DNA of 46,765 bases from a virus. Shown one piece after another: positions 10,501-18,207 of this stretch. The stretch spans positions 1-46,765 of IMG/VR virus record IMGVR_UViG_3300027279_000004; one strand, 5' to 3'. Below the pieces are notes generated by a model. That model did not search any database. It saw nothing but the letters and a program-made list of their open reading frames with translations, and had not been told where the DNA came from. Positions within the stretch are counted from its first letter, which is position 1, and each line of letters opens with the position of its first letter. Position numbers and translations under genes: made by a program.

Positions 10501-10906
10501 GAATTGGATTCTGTATAGCAGTTAAATACTGTCGAGTCAACAAAACACCGATTGTATAGTTACCAGTAGATTCCGCTGAACCCTGTAGGACTAAGTTACG
10601 AGCAGGAACTCTAAACAGGGTAGAGAAATACTTTACAACCGCCTCTCTAATGTTTACAGTAGATAAACCTGTACTTTCATCGACAAATTCAGTTATTTCA
10701 CCACCAGCCAACAAAGCCCCATCGGGTATTAGTCTATTAATAACTGATCCCAAACGATTAACTATAACTGATTGAATCTCATTAAGCTCTGCACCTTGAA
10801 GATACACACCCTCTTTAAAAAGCACCTGTGTCCAGTCCTGGTTATCTTGCACAGGTGTAAATCTATCTCTATAAACTTTCTTCGTATTTGGATTTACTTT
10901 GTTCAT
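4505..10906 (-). CDS. Giant baseplate/fibre protein, DUF4815-type N-terminus
   Basis: A 2133-residue protein, the largest in the window. The N-terminus (RFTPVQDNQDWTQVLFKEG followed by VYLQGAELNEIQSVI) matches the DUF4815 family of phage structural proteins. That domain runs to about residue 850 and ends in a helical segment (ELRQLVTRVKEIESQLLELA), as is usual after the family's PPVPYG motif. The rest is a long series of beta-rich modules with no clear enzymatic motif. It includes a Cys-rich patch near SDDCLNLSSVV and a beta-helical end (LFTGNVTIGTDEIRPKLTIHG) resembling fibre tips. DUF4815 proteins are usually baseplate-peripheral or fibre-base proteins. It is far too beta-rich to be a tape measure. 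Starts at the ATG at 10906, 19 bases after its upstream neighbour. Confidence 0.8.
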   Translation of the reverse strand: MNKVNPNTKKVYRDRFTPVQDNQDWTQVLFKEGVYLQGAELNEIQSVIVNRLGSVINRLIPDGALLAGGEITEFVDESTGLSTVNIREAVVKYFSTLFRVPARNLVLQGSAESTGNYTIGVLLTRQYLTAIQNPILYQEEEVVQGFGTEGADREFWDVQWTFKINGPILPGFTQPLEIQDLDTNPDKYFFPVYSWPITDSGVTNSYYDFRSYLSTVINEIHDSFIVSGLEITGSDNAGKLTTTGGGDKFRYQDIDYLEFILSEGLAYVKGKRVKLDSKQLFKIPRALDERYIDRDRIDLLEKDAFPSKPAFVCLGLTLDSTIPTLDSLAPTLDTDCDVHRRAINFSFTLGPVDFVLDSQNRPVYPNASITITIHTEAFELPADNNQAKVVLRDLLYEALTLLPNRNLPNVTYSARDQLNNNLILNVDFTENDVKEAILQNFLILSVNLTGVDVLDRPIPAIRFYSRRFGELGRAQTLTFTTDNNENITFTLSNFDPPIDNFEGGLLRPIVPVNFRPVSQVKSVEIGNRVRKVLVRDPLTAIDDPGVDERITNIAGVILVFDNNTNYRPGLDFNVTTDGRLSWASALNAPTPGQEYTIIYSTTKLLRPGKARHLVATETLTRNTSLREQLVSPARRNILGVIRVVSGNTLYRLGVDYYVNLDRTGIVFIDGRGPANGSTFDIEFEYEHVYEQGEYISIDKYDFNSRVLVKRAFNNFDPDLVKVDNFYTRSLDIRNGIQLLDSAFYQLEQPVFVSYYYYLNREDLVYLDSDGNVRVLRGKSEYQNYITPPVPYGVLPIANIQLPADSTAKDVIIRHFGNKSVSQPELRQLVTRVKEIESQLLELALRQKVTEEIPFSASLVDANSDNFTSLGNLDTQNNLIRDNPDSVLIPIASLSALELPSELLVHDKSPDLIVDLERSFIDSTSWSHVYTLPFNTYVAKSQLSVTTSTAVQNITLPNNIPSSTISPSVDEWLDRVTDEQLIEQISTGWIHSSELFTRRAQLINLIRWYQGEDTDETYFPWVDRSLDFPHASNQDYVDYLGITKRETDNTRRSNYNLIDVISQDYSLMRPRRIEFELKGFLPNESIRVRFAGFDLPCFPLGLTQQGLAPDKGFHLDAILLSVKPQGNNFDYSALRKRVSRAYSNYEFNWQGTNANSCLLEHQKPNNKILTHYLKRTIQQVFGLPENNRLVQEVTDGLLDNFDLIENTSGTVKADANGNARGFFHIPLLLIPTGDKVVEFIGNQRSYSRSEFFAFNHKNRVNKTYRADTKASIFQEVVDKFTPVDTNSKYAPLTWEYIDGRCKPVQSVLGRYETEEACILDNPPSVPFTPTEAHPISVSNSYQLPILQKAPNSNEFVFVNGYHEVYLNTRATDNRQYKVKSVLGSPELVDNLNSLQIKITETSDLTDASSLKLVLFGSIRTNFTSAASFSTLKPQSTTTYDLQITLEDSFNSAEYVFNFVFIPGYAPNVKPKEQQLATAKSVAFLPESLYEYYSNVSIPNPIAYTFALDRRTPVRSVKLAITKVPEDKNKIIRVEIRNTLVGYPGDTILGSAELRAGDIECIEPLTGEAGQPELTEFVFTKEPIYLNPFEVYCIVVIATDTGFEVAVADSNNTDIFNRTNSAPSNLAVLVDKNDPDKFFVSNNGTIWSLFFNRRLCFELIGCNFYGLKVGTIERFSGDDCLNLSSVVSSSDPEGFEGCLVLRGRPNVPNSQVFVPAKYHTFNKTNLTCQYTSSISSCNSEWINIHYNRLNIFKKTYNTFAIRHLFYGRDGISPVLVKDSPMVVTGKYNHPANYITREFVLNEDLPFNNVRLSIDEYLPPECNVTYSLSVDGGVTWIAANNELGPHGEITTTRIDEGVKPLSSSLRYDFKHRVCTWELASDFIYDNRLRRRVGGVFTQLSGYARRYRIRISITTIDTAISPTLRNLRIVAYDDVTSNRMLAQNEGRVKVDAADISSGFLRDKLVAGRGIDIVPVGSPLGTSPSYIEIKLTDLGLTEDVLFTGNVTIGTDEIRPKLTIHGNYANIIQDDGIGSVDSWVIDLSKSTIHKRVVTQSGSLRPPINPIGSGQQMVLIISQNCPTGAVTISWPSCFKWAGGVVPTLSQEPGAIDILEGIYEACSTDCDPDGIWYVRLTKNFL

Positions 10907-10925
10907 AAGTGCTTATAGACTTCTT

Positions 10926-12503
10926 CTAGAAAGATTTAGCTACTTTCAATAGTTTATATGTATTCTCATTTATAATCTGAGGTTCATGATTACTTATAAA
11001 TACTGTTTCGTATTTTTCTATTTCTGAGGATAAAAAGACAGACTTATTTGTATTTACACCACTTTTAAACACAACATTATTAAGCAATACTGTTTGTCTA
11101 TAAGTGGTATTCGGCAATTGTCCTGGCAGTATTTCAGCATACCAACCGATATGCGAGATATTAAAAGCTCTTCTGTTCAATTCCGTTTTGTTTACACCGA
11201 CGTACTTATCTGACCCATATTCAAAAATTGCAAAGTTATCTAACTCAAACTCAATTTTGTACTTATACACCCTATTTTCAGTTAAAACATAAAGCTCCTC
11301 ATTCAAGATACATATTGAAAGTAGACGCGAACTATCATCTGCAGGTATACTTAAACTGATTTTACTTAGTAGAGTATAAGTATACTTATCAAGTACATAT
11401 AAGTTATTAAGAGAACTCAGTACAATTAGATAGCTCTGTCCAAAGTAACAGTGCTTAACAAGTCTCTCGTTTGAATGTTGTAGATTGAGGAGATCTTTTA
11501 GATCTAACTGAGAATAAACATCTGATCTAGTTAGCGAGGTTGTCAAGAAAGGTATTAGAAAACCTTGATCATTCAAACAGGTTAAATATGAGTCATCTGC
11601 AGCAAGATCGATAATTTTATTAGACAGTCCTGATTGTAGGCGAGTTACTCTTATTGTTGGAGTATTACCAGTTAAAGTTAAGTTAGTTATACTAAATAAA
11701 GGTTGGCTTAAATTGGAAAGCTGATTAACAAATTCAATCTTTATAGGAGATACATTTAGAGGTTGGTTATTGCCTTGTAAACTACTACACTCTATATTAC
11801 CGACACCAATGTCGGGAAGTGCCTCTAATAAAGGTTTTAACTCGTTTGGAGTAATATTATAAGATATAGGTATAGTATTACTACCGTTAAAACTAATGAA
11901 AAATTGTCCACTTACAGCACCTACGTTACTAATTACTTGTACCTCATTTAGCCCTGGAAAGGGAACACTCTTAAAACTTCTCGACAGGTTTGTATATTTG
12001 ACCAGTCTCAAATCATTAGTGAGTTGATTTCCCACTAAACCAAATAAATACCCCAATTTGTCACTGCAAATAAGACTAGGCAACTCAAAGTCGCTTGTAA
12101 TAGATCTAGAGTTTTGTCTTGTTACTTGATCTAACACAACTGAAGTTAACAAGTTATTATTACGGTCATACAACCAAACTAGGTTATCAAAAGCTAGTAA
12201 CGATATAAACCGGTCCGAAGTTGACAAACCAATAGCTTGTTTATACTCTAGATTCTTAGGATACTTTACTAAGTCAACCGGAATTAAAGATTGTATAGCC
12301 TTTACACGTACGATCCCTATTAAATCTTGTAATCCAATATTCGGTAATATAGGTTCAGGTAGGTCTCTATTTTCAGAAATTTCATCGATTTCATTTGGCC
12401 AGGGATCTGTCTGTGCAATACCAATGTAATAAGAATTTTCTAACAAAGCTAATTTAGCTAAGTAAGATCTATATTGATCCGTAAAACTTGCCTTAGTAGT
12501 CAT
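10926..12503 (-). CDS. Baseplate/fibre protein with propeller-like repeats
   Basis: A 525-residue protein. Residues 24-85 carry a segment typical of phage baseplate and fibre-base proteins (YYIGIAQTDPWPNE, Pro-rich stretch, LIGIVRVKAI). From about 90 to 190 and again from about 290 to 420 there are recurring four-strand units (SLLAFDNLVWLYDRNNNLLT; DDSYLTCLNDQGFLIPFLTT; HCYFGQSYLIVLSSLNNLYV), as in a beta-propeller. Inserted at 195-290 is a beta-sandwich known from phage tail proteins (GQFFISFNGSNT, ISYNITPNELKPLLEALP). Propellers in fibres usually bind ligands. The start at 12503 overlaps the upstream stop by four bases. A structural role is likely; the ligand is unknown. Confidence 0.7.
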   Translation of the reverse strand: MTTKASFTDQYRSYLAKLALLENSYYIGIAQTDPWPNEIDEISENRDLPEPILPNIGLQDLIGIVRVKAIQSLIPVDLVKYPKNLEYKQAIGLSTSDRFISLLAFDNLVWLYDRNNNLLTSVVLDQVTRQNSRSITSDFELPSLICSDKLGYLFGLVGNQLTNDLRLVKYTNLSRSFKSVPFPGLNEVQVISNVGAVSGQFFISFNGSNTIPISYNITPNELKPLLEALPDIGVGNIECSSLQGNNQPLNVSPIKIEFVNQLSNLSQPLFSITNLTLTGNTPTIRVTRLQSGLSNKIIDLAADDSYLTCLNDQGFLIPFLTTSLTRSDVYSQLDLKDLLNLQHSNERLVKHCYFGQSYLIVLSSLNNLYVLDKYTYTLLSKISLSIPADDSSRLLSICILNEELYVLTENRVYKYKIEFELDNFAIFEYGSDKYVGVNKTELNRRAFNISHIGWYAEILPGQLPNTTYRQTVLLNNVVFKSGVNTNKSVFLSSEIEKYETVFISNHEPQIINENTYKLLKVAKSF

Positions 12504-13381
12504 ACTATGTAGCCAACATAAATTGTTATTATGCCAGTAGAAGCTAAGCTAGGACCTAATATAGCTAGTACATCTGTTGGTAGGGGATTTGATATAACAA
12601 CATCAAAATGTGTTGCTTGGTTAGCCTCTTGAGGTTTAATCGTACCGACATCTATAACAACATCGTTACCATATGCAATAGACACTGTTGCCGGATCATT
12701 TGCAACTTCCTTTACCTTTGACTTGAAAAATAGTACAACTGCATTACTCGGTAAAGTACCTAATACAGTCGTACGATTTTTCATTGTGTTAATCACTACA
12801 TCATAGCGATTAACTCTTAAAGAATTAGCAATATTTTCTGCTAAAGATATATTGATTTCGGTTGCATTAGACGTTAGGACAATACCATTGCTTCCAACTA
12901 AACTTTTGTACCTTAGTGTTGTACCTACTTGCCCGGCATAAATATCTTGTTTACCTGCGCTTGTACCTAAGTTAGTAGCACCAGAAATTTTATTATTAAA
13001 TATATTCCAATCGCGAGAACTTAAAGCTCCATTAGTCGTGGCACTGGCCAGAGTTAAACCTAATTCTTGTTGGTTTATAAACAGACCATTAGCATTAGTA
13101 GCACTGATTGTAACAGGACTGTGTGAATTATTAACCAGTGCCCCAATGTCTACTGGTGTAGTAAAGTTAGTTAATAGATCTAACTTAGTTTTTAACCCCG
13201 AACTTCCGCTAATAAGATCTAGACTTTCTACAGCAGAAGCAAAATCAGATATAGTAGAAGCTGGTTGAGTGCCAACATGATTTGCTCTGTTTGTTGTTAG
13301 AGCTATTATCTCATCAATATTCTGATCATACTCATCTGCAGATAGAGGTGAGCCCTTGGCGTTTCTGTATACGATTGCCAT
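12500..13381 (-). CDS. Tail fibre protein
   Basis: A 293-residue protein. Residues 30-52 hold a motif common in phage tail fibres (NRANHVGTQPASTISDFASAV), and residues 95-150 continue in fibre style with short repeats such as LASATTNGALSSRDWNIFNN. The C-terminal 110 residues (YDVVINTMKNRTTVLGTLPS onward) form a beta-rich globular domain, probably the receptor-facing tip. The gene directly follows the I-like wedge gene, where short tail fibre genes sit in Mu- and P2-type phages. It overlaps both neighbours by one to four bases, implying coupled translation. The fibre call is secure at family level; the receptor is unknown. Confidence 0.8.
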   Translation of the reverse strand: MAIVYRNAKGSPLSADEYDQNIDEIIALTTNRANHVGTQPASTISDFASAVESLDLISGSSGLKTKLDLLTNFTTPVDIGALVNNSHSPVTISATNANGLFINQQELGLTLASATTNGALSSRDWNIFNNKISGATNLGTSAGKQDIYAGQVGTTLRYKSLVGSNGIVLTSNATEINISLAENIANSLRVNRYDVVINTMKNRTTVLGTLPSNAVVLFFKSKVKEVANDPATVSIAYGNDVVIDVGTIKPQEANQATHFDVVISNPLPTDVLAILGPSLASTGIITIYVGYIV

Positions 13382-14235
13382 TATATAATCCCGGTAGCTA
13401 CTAAAAACTTATCTTCTGAGGTTTTTATGTATAATCGGTTATTTGTGAGTATCTTAGGTTGGAACGGGTTTTTTCTAGGCGGTCTGCAAATCTGCTCATA
13501 AAACACCTGAGGCTCAAAAACATCTGGTTCAAACACAGATGAGCAGAGCTCTTGATTTGTTTTATACTCTCCAAAACTAATCTTACTTTGACCTGTTGAG
13601 ATGGTACCTTGAAAACCTTGTCTAATAAATGTTTTAACGCCAAGTGTTTTTATCTCATTTATTTTTTGTACTAATAGTGCAGCTAACTCAGCATATTCGT
13701 CTTCATAAAGATCGACAGAATATGTGTTTATACGATAAAAGCTTTGATCCATCAACACACTGGAACCAGTCTTACCATTTAATAACGAAACAAAAGACTT
13801 AAAGTTAGGTTGTTGTAAGTAAGCTAATTCTCTCCAAGCTTCATAAAGCAAAAATCCGTTCTTAGCGATTAAATCTGCAACTTGATCTTTCGTTCCAGGT
13901 TTACTGGTTTTCAGGCCTAGAATCGCCATTACAACCCGTCTGCGTAGAGATATATCAGATTCCCCTTTTCTACGTTGTAGATTAGCTTCAAGTGCCCATA
14001 AATCTAAATACTCCGACCAGGCTTTCCGCATCAAAGTTGCACGTTTAGCTGACTTAATATTGAACCAAAGATGTCCAACTAAGTCAGAGAAACCTTTAGC
14101 AAATAACTTCAACTGTTCGGGGTATACCAAATTATCTCTACCAAAAAATCTATAGCCTTGGGGTACTGTTGACATAAATACCTTGAAGGCTAAATCACTC
14201 AAGAACTTCTCATCTGGTCTTAGTTCCTTAGACAC
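13381..14235 (-). CDS. Baseplate wedge protein, P2 gpI / Mu gp48-like
   Basis: A 284-residue protein immediately after the J-like gene, the position of tail protein I in P2 and gp48 in Mu. Residues 60-110 carry the diagnostic features: a segment placing the product after a conserved Trp (YLDLWALEANLQRRKGESDI) followed by SLRRRVVMAILGLKTSKPGTK, the usual gESD...R.Rv pattern with a following helix that pairs with the J protein. Such proteins are part of the wedge that joins sheath and fibres. The start is a GTG at 14235 sharing its first base with the upstream TAG stop; GAGAGG lies about ten bases ahead. The C-terminal 60 residues are Pro- and Phe-rich and may anchor the fibre encoded next. Confidence 0.8.
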   Translation of the reverse strand: MSKELRPDEKFLSDLAFKVFMSTVPQGYRFFGRDNLVYPEQLKLFAKGFSDLVGHLWFNIKSAKRATLMRKAWSEYLDLWALEANLQRRKGESDISLRRRVVMAILGLKTSKPGTKDQVADLIAKNGFLLYEAWRELAYLQQPNFKSFVSLLNGKTGSSVLMDQSFYRINTYSVDLYEDEYAELAALLVQKINEIKTLGVKTFIRQGFQGTISTGQSKISFGEYKTNQELCSSVFEPDVFEPQVFYEQICRPPRKNPFQPKILTNNRLYIKTSEDKFLVATGII

Positions 14236-15287
14236 TATAAGATCAACCTCTCAACTTTAAAGCTATTAATAATTAGACGTTCAAACTCTCTAGGCACAAT
14301 ATTGTTTCCTGGAGACAGTATAGCTACGTCAACAATACCTTTATTAGCTCTTAAGATAGAACTAATTAAGGTCGATATATTTATAGGAACTCCAATGCCA
14401 GGTTTGATGTTAGAGAGTACTCTTGTTATATCTAACTCAGCTTCATTTACAACGCTACTATTAACGTAGGTGACTCTAATTAACAAATCTATTTTCCTGC
14501 GAATAACAGGTATGATTTGATAAGGCACCCCTAAACCTTTTGTTGTTTCTACTGCTCCTTTTACTGACAGAAGTAAGTCATTCGGATCTGGGGTATTGGT
14601 ATCATAAACTACAGTAAAAACTCCTTGTATTGGGTACTGATCCAATATTATTACCTGAGTAACACCAGGTATAGCTAAAACAGCTCTACGTACCCCTCGT
14701 AAAGTACTTTCCTGGAGACTGAGTATAAAATCTTGAAACCTCTGTCTAAGCTCCTTATCTGATTCAGGAGGCGATCCGCCCTGAATTGCCTGTACTGCAG
14801 TTACAACAGCATTAGGTAAAGCCGGTATAACTAATCTAGAACCAGCAGGCAAAGAAATGGCAGTTGGGTTTGTAGAAATAATATCTACACTTGCTGCATT
14901 CCTACCACCTACTGTAATTTCTGTTTGAGTTAAAAATGATATAGTGCTATTTGGTACCTGAACTAGAGAGTATCTAGGCAACACCGCAACTGTAGGAAGA
15001 TTAGCAACTATGCTAATCCTACCTGAAGCATAACTACCATCTTTCCTTTTTAATCCAAAATCTTCTACTCTTCTATCTAGATCATCCCCAGTAGCAAGTT
15101 GGGCATAAAAGCTTAGTACTAAGTCTCTTAATTCAACTTCTGTTCGTGCTAATAATGTTAACCAAGCTCTGGATAGTGTATATAAACCTGAACCTTGTCT
15201 AAAATTAGTTAAACGTGAACCTACCTGACTTAACGTCTGTGCTAAGTCATTAAAGAGTGTATTTATATTTCTAAAAGTTATACTCAT
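14235..15287 (-). CDS. Baseplate J-like wedge protein (P2 gpJ / Mu gp47)
   Basis: A 350-residue baseplate_J family protein. The family's key stretches are present: an N-terminal helical part (RAWLTLLARTEVELRDLVLS, then ATGDDLDRRVEDFGLKRKDG), the central strand-rich core (AISLPAGSRLVIPA) and the signature GGSPPESDKELRQRFQDFIL with GVRRAVLAIPGVTQVIILDQ. C-terminal strands follow (IDLLIRVTYVNSSVVNEAEL). J proteins form the inner wedge around the baseplate hub, equivalent to T4 gp6. The gene sits between the gp25-like and I-like genes, the conserved W-J-I order. It starts at the ATG at 15287, four bases after its neighbour's stop. High confidence. Confidence 0.9.
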   Translation of the reverse strand: MSITFRNINTLFNDLAQTLSQVGSRLTNFRQGSGLYTLSRAWLTLLARTEVELRDLVLSFYAQLATGDDLDRRVEDFGLKRKDGSYASGRISIVANLPTVAVLPRYSLVQVPNSTISFLTQTEITVGGRNAASVDIISTNPTAISLPAGSRLVIPALPNAVVTAVQAIQGGSPPESDKELRQRFQDFILSLQESTLRGVRRAVLAIPGVTQVIILDQYPIQGVFTVVYDTNTPDPNDLLLSVKGAVETTKGLGVPYQIIPVIRRKIDLLIRVTYVNSSVVNEAELDITRVLSNIKPGIGVPINISTLISSILRANKGIVDVAILSPGNNIVPREFERLIINSFKVERLIL

Positions 15288-15291
15288 ACAA

Positions 15292-15798
15292 CTAATCTGG
15301 GGTTAATAGTAGTTCTTCCCCGTTAGACTCTAATTGCATCGAATATACAATGTCTGAACCAATAACTTGGTATTCTATTACAAATGTAACTAAACCTGAT
15401 TGGGGAGAAATAGAACCTACGCTAACGTTTATTAGGTTAACTCTATCCTCTTGGTTAACAGTTAAAGTAATGAAATCCAACATCGATCTCAACCACGAGC
15501 TAGTCATTGGTTCAGATAGAGCATTAAACGCTGGATTTCCATAATCCGAGTCAATTGATTTTAAACCATCTACATCTAAAATCCACCTTTCATAAAAAGC
15601 TCTAGGAGTGGACAGTCTACGTTTTAAAGACTCAACAATCTCACTTACACCTGAACGTATAACAAAATCAGAGTCAGATGCTATGGCTATATCTCCTCCG
15701 CGTAAAGCTTCTCCAGCTAAAGCAGAGTTACCTACAAACCAACCGATATCTGTATAAAGCCTCTCTAAGTCCGTTTTACTCAGTTCAGGTGTACCCAT
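15292..15798 (-). CDS. Baseplate wedge gp25/W-like (or Mu gp46-like) protein
   Basis: A 168-residue protein at the position of gpW/gp25 upstream of the J-like gene. The core resembles the family: DIAIASDSDFVIRSGVSEIVE followed by SLKRRLSTPRAFYERWILD and the DYGNP motif, where gp25 members have a similar run ending in a dyG sequence. The C-terminal half contains a helix and paired strands (LVTFVIEYQV). These proteins start sheath polymerisation and link hub and wedge. Mu gp46 fits the same slot, so the assignment between the two subfamilies is open. Its ATG at 15798 overlaps the preceding stop by one base. Function is inferred from motif plus gene order. Confidence 0.75.
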   Translation of the reverse strand: MGTPELSKTDLERLYTDIGWFVGNSALAGEALRGGDIAIASDSDFVIRSGVSEIVESLKRRLSTPRAFYERWILDVDGLKSIDSDYGNPAFNALSEPMTSSWLRSMLDFITLTVNQEDRVNLINVSVGSISPQSGLVTFVIEYQVIGSDIVYSMQLESNGEELLLTPD

Positions 15799-16094
15799 TA
15801 TTCACTTTGATTCAAATAGTTTTGTTCATAAACAGCTATGTACACTGTATATACGTGAACCCAATCTAGAGATTCTGAGCCAAATCCTGAGCTAGATTCT
15901 AGTGCAGATATAAGGAGTTTTAATGTTCTCTCATCTAAGTTCTGTTTGAGTATTTCTGGATCTTTAGTCAAGTTTATTAGCCTAGCTAATTCAATAGCAG
16001 AGGTACCTTTAAACTCTACACGGTCTAGAAATTTAGCTGTTATTCTTAAAACATCGTTATTAATTGACTCTAGCCCAACCAATTGTTGCTTCAT
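15798..16094 (-). CDS. Small baseplate-region hypothetical protein, 98 aa
   Basis: A helical, 98-residue protein between the spike candidate and the gp25-like gene. It has an amphipathic run (SAIELARLINLTKDPEILKQ then NLDERTLKLLISALESS) and an aromatic tail (VHVYTVYIAVYEQNYL). No membrane segment or known motif is seen. The stop overlaps the next ATG by one base. In related phages this slot often holds a small baseplate assembly protein, but I do not recognise the family and the role is inferred from neighbours only. Confidence 0.6.
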   Translation of the reverse strand: MKQQLVGLESINNDVLRITAKFLDRVEFKGTSAIELARLINLTKDPEILKQNLDERTLKLLISALESSSGFGSESLDWVHVYTVYIAVYEQNYLNQSE

Positions 16095-16122
16095 ACAAAT
16101 TAACCTGTTATTTGACTAGCTA

Positions 16123-18201
16123 TTACTTTACTCGTTTGTATTGACGAGCAGCAGTAACGGGAGAAACAAGATGGCTCATTATAGTACCTTCTGTTCCTAC
16201 TGTTGGAGGTGGAATTTTATCTGTATCTCTTGGTATATCACCGTAACCAGAGCTAGCAAGATTAGAAGGGTGTGAGCTTACTCTCTCGTAGTAAGGTTTA
16301 AGAGACTCTTCTTTTACAGTAGGCACCTCTGGATTACTAATTTCTACAGGTTGATAGGCACCCACCATTTGCACGCCATTTAATACTATTTCAGGTGCAT
16401 TTAAAATTAGTTTGGTATTTGATGTGATTGTTATAATACCATCTGCATTATAAGTAACTGAGCCCTTAATTTCCTTAGATTCGGAACCACCAATTAGTAT
16501 AGTCTTATTCTTTTTAATATGTTCAGTATAATTCTCTGTTCTCCAATCAGTTAGTTTAGATATATGTGAAAATCGATTACTGATTAAATGTTGTTGTTCA
16601 GATGTTCTAATTATATTAACCATAGAGTTGAACTCTATCTCATCTGAAGTAAGCCTATTAGAAACCGATTGAGTTTCCATTACTTCGCTTATTGTAGTTG
16701 TTATAGGTGCGTAATTTTGTATCTCAGCCTTGGCTAGGTTTATAAAGTGTGTAGCCTGGTTAATAACTCTACCAGCACGAAAATCGACCTTGTTACCTTG
16801 GGTAACATGAGACATAATTATATTTGCAGTAGAATAGCTATTTTGATAAATTTCCTTAGTTCTTTCTTGAGTTCTTCTGTATACACCGTCATACTTAAAA
16901 GGTATTTCCCAATAAGACTTATAAAAGTTATTATCCAATTTAAATCTATTTACTAATATCTCTGCCGTTTTAATACTGTTAGTTACACTAGACTCAATAA
17001 TTTCATACCTAGTAACATTTGCTTGATTAACAAAGTTCAAGCCTTGTGTTTCTACGTACTTGTGTATATATTTTGTAAATGTCTTTAATTTAGAAATTAT
17101 TATAGTTATATCTCTATTAATTTCTCTTAAATCTTCATGGGTTCTTCTAACAGCTATTATTTCAAACCGTGTGAATTCATCAAAAGAGATTTCTGTATTA
17201 GGAGTATCCTCAAATACACCTAGACTACTAGGACTGATATCTATACTAGGTACAGGTAAAGTTGGTGTCGACAGATTTAGATCTTTCAAATTAATACTAG
17301 AGTTAATTAAATTTCTGTTGGGCACTAAGATTGGTATAGGTTGTGTAAATAGGTTACTATTTCCAGAATTCAACACCGGCAAAAAATCTTGAGGTATATA
17401 AGGGAACCCTGGAATAAAAGGTGGAATCAGAGGATTATTTGGAATGAATATTCCAGTTACCGGGTCTCCTAAGTTTATTGGAAAACTAGTTATAGGTGAA
17501 CCAGGTATTAATCCTGAAATTCTTATATCATCCTGATGATTATCTTGATCGTCTACATCTGCAATTACGGGTTTGTAACTCTCATTAGAACCTGGTATTA
17601 AAATACCTGGTATCACTAGATTATCAACATCAAAATTCGACGATAGTCTTACAGAATCATTTGGTATAAATACGGGACTTCTAACATAATCACTGTTATA
17701 ACCTGGTAATAATGGTTCATACGGATCTATAAGATTTAGTTCTACACCTGGTATAAAATCACTAATTAAATAGTTAACTGAGTCTAAGTTTGCGAAATCC
17801 AACGCTGGTGGTTTTACATAAACTCCAGGAATACCTGGTACAAAAACACCCTCAATTGCGTTATCTACAGGTAGCTCTGGTACAAATATAGGTGGATTAT
17901 TATCGTTAGGTACTAGTATTACTCCAGGTATGCCCGGTCTATTCGGTATCTTCTCAATAAAATCAACTACAGGTAATCCAAAAGTAGGAATGAAAGGTCT
18001 TATATTTATATCTTCAGGTATAAATACTCCAGGTAAACCGATATCATCACTCTCTAAAGTAGGTATGTAAGTACCTGGTATAAATGTAAAATCTGAAGAT
18101 ATGCTCTCAATATCATTTAGATTTAGTACTTGTAGAATTTTTGGTAAAACAATATTAGTTAAACGAGTAATGTTTAAATCTGAGTTTATGCACTTTGTCA
18201 T
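16123..18201 (-). CDS. Candidate baseplate central spike protein with Pro-Gly repeats
   Basis: A 692-residue protein. Residues 39-280 are an unusual region in which a unit like (I/L)PG(V/I)(F/Y/L)(I/V)P recurs many times (FIPGTYIP, LPGVFIP, IPGVILVP, VPGIPGVYV, VIPGILIP). Residues 300-560 are predicted helical with an Asn/Thr/Ile-rich stretch. Residues 571-609 (ESKEIKGSVTYNADGIITIT, LILNAPEIVLNG) match the short beta-strand repeats of gp5/gpV-type puncturing spikes. The last 80 residues are a Pro-rich tail. It lies upstream of the gp25-like gene, where the spike gene (gpV, Mu gp45) usually is. No lysozyme domain or terminal metal-binding HxH apex is evident. The spike role is inferred. Confidence 0.6.
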   Translation of the reverse strand: MTKCINSDLNITRLTNIVLPKILQVLNLNDIESISSDFTFIPGTYIPTLESDDIGLPGVFIPEDINIRPFIPTFGLPVVDFIEKIPNRPGIPGVILVPNDNNPPIFVPELPVDNAIEGVFVPGIPGVYVKPPALDFANLDSVNYLISDFIPGVELNLIDPYEPLLPGYNSDYVRSPVFIPNDSVRLSSNFDVDNLVIPGILIPGSNESYKPVIADVDDQDNHQDDIRISGLIPGSPITSFPINLGDPVTGIFIPNNPLIPPFIPGFPYIPQDFLPVLNSGNSNLFTQPIPILVPNRNLINSSINLKDLNLSTPTLPVPSIDISPSSLGVFEDTPNTEISFDEFTRFEIIAVRRTHEDLREINRDITIIISKLKTFTKYIHKYVETQGLNFVNQANVTRYEIIESSVTNSIKTAEILVNRFKLDNNFYKSYWEIPFKYDGVYRRTQERTKEIYQNSYSTANIIMSHVTQGNKVDFRAGRVINQATHFINLAKAEIQNYAPITTTISEVMETQSVSNRLTSDEIEFNSMVNIIRTSEQQHLISNRFSHISKLTDWRTENYTEHIKKNKTILIGGSESKEIKGSVTYNADGIITITSNTKLILNAPEIVLNGVQMVGAYQPVEISNPEVPTVKEESLKPYYERVSSHPSNLASSGYGDIPRDTDKIPPPTVGTEGTIMSHLVSPVTAARQYKRVK

Positions 18202-18207
18202 TTTACT

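Noticed and set aside
13425-13643. Minus-strand open frame of 72 codons inside the I-like gene
   Set aside because: Out-of-frame within a recognised gene and without start signals.
17060-17392. Plus-strand open frame of 110 codons inside the spike gene
   Set aside because: Antisense shadow of the proline-rich and helical regions; hydrophobic composition without start signals.
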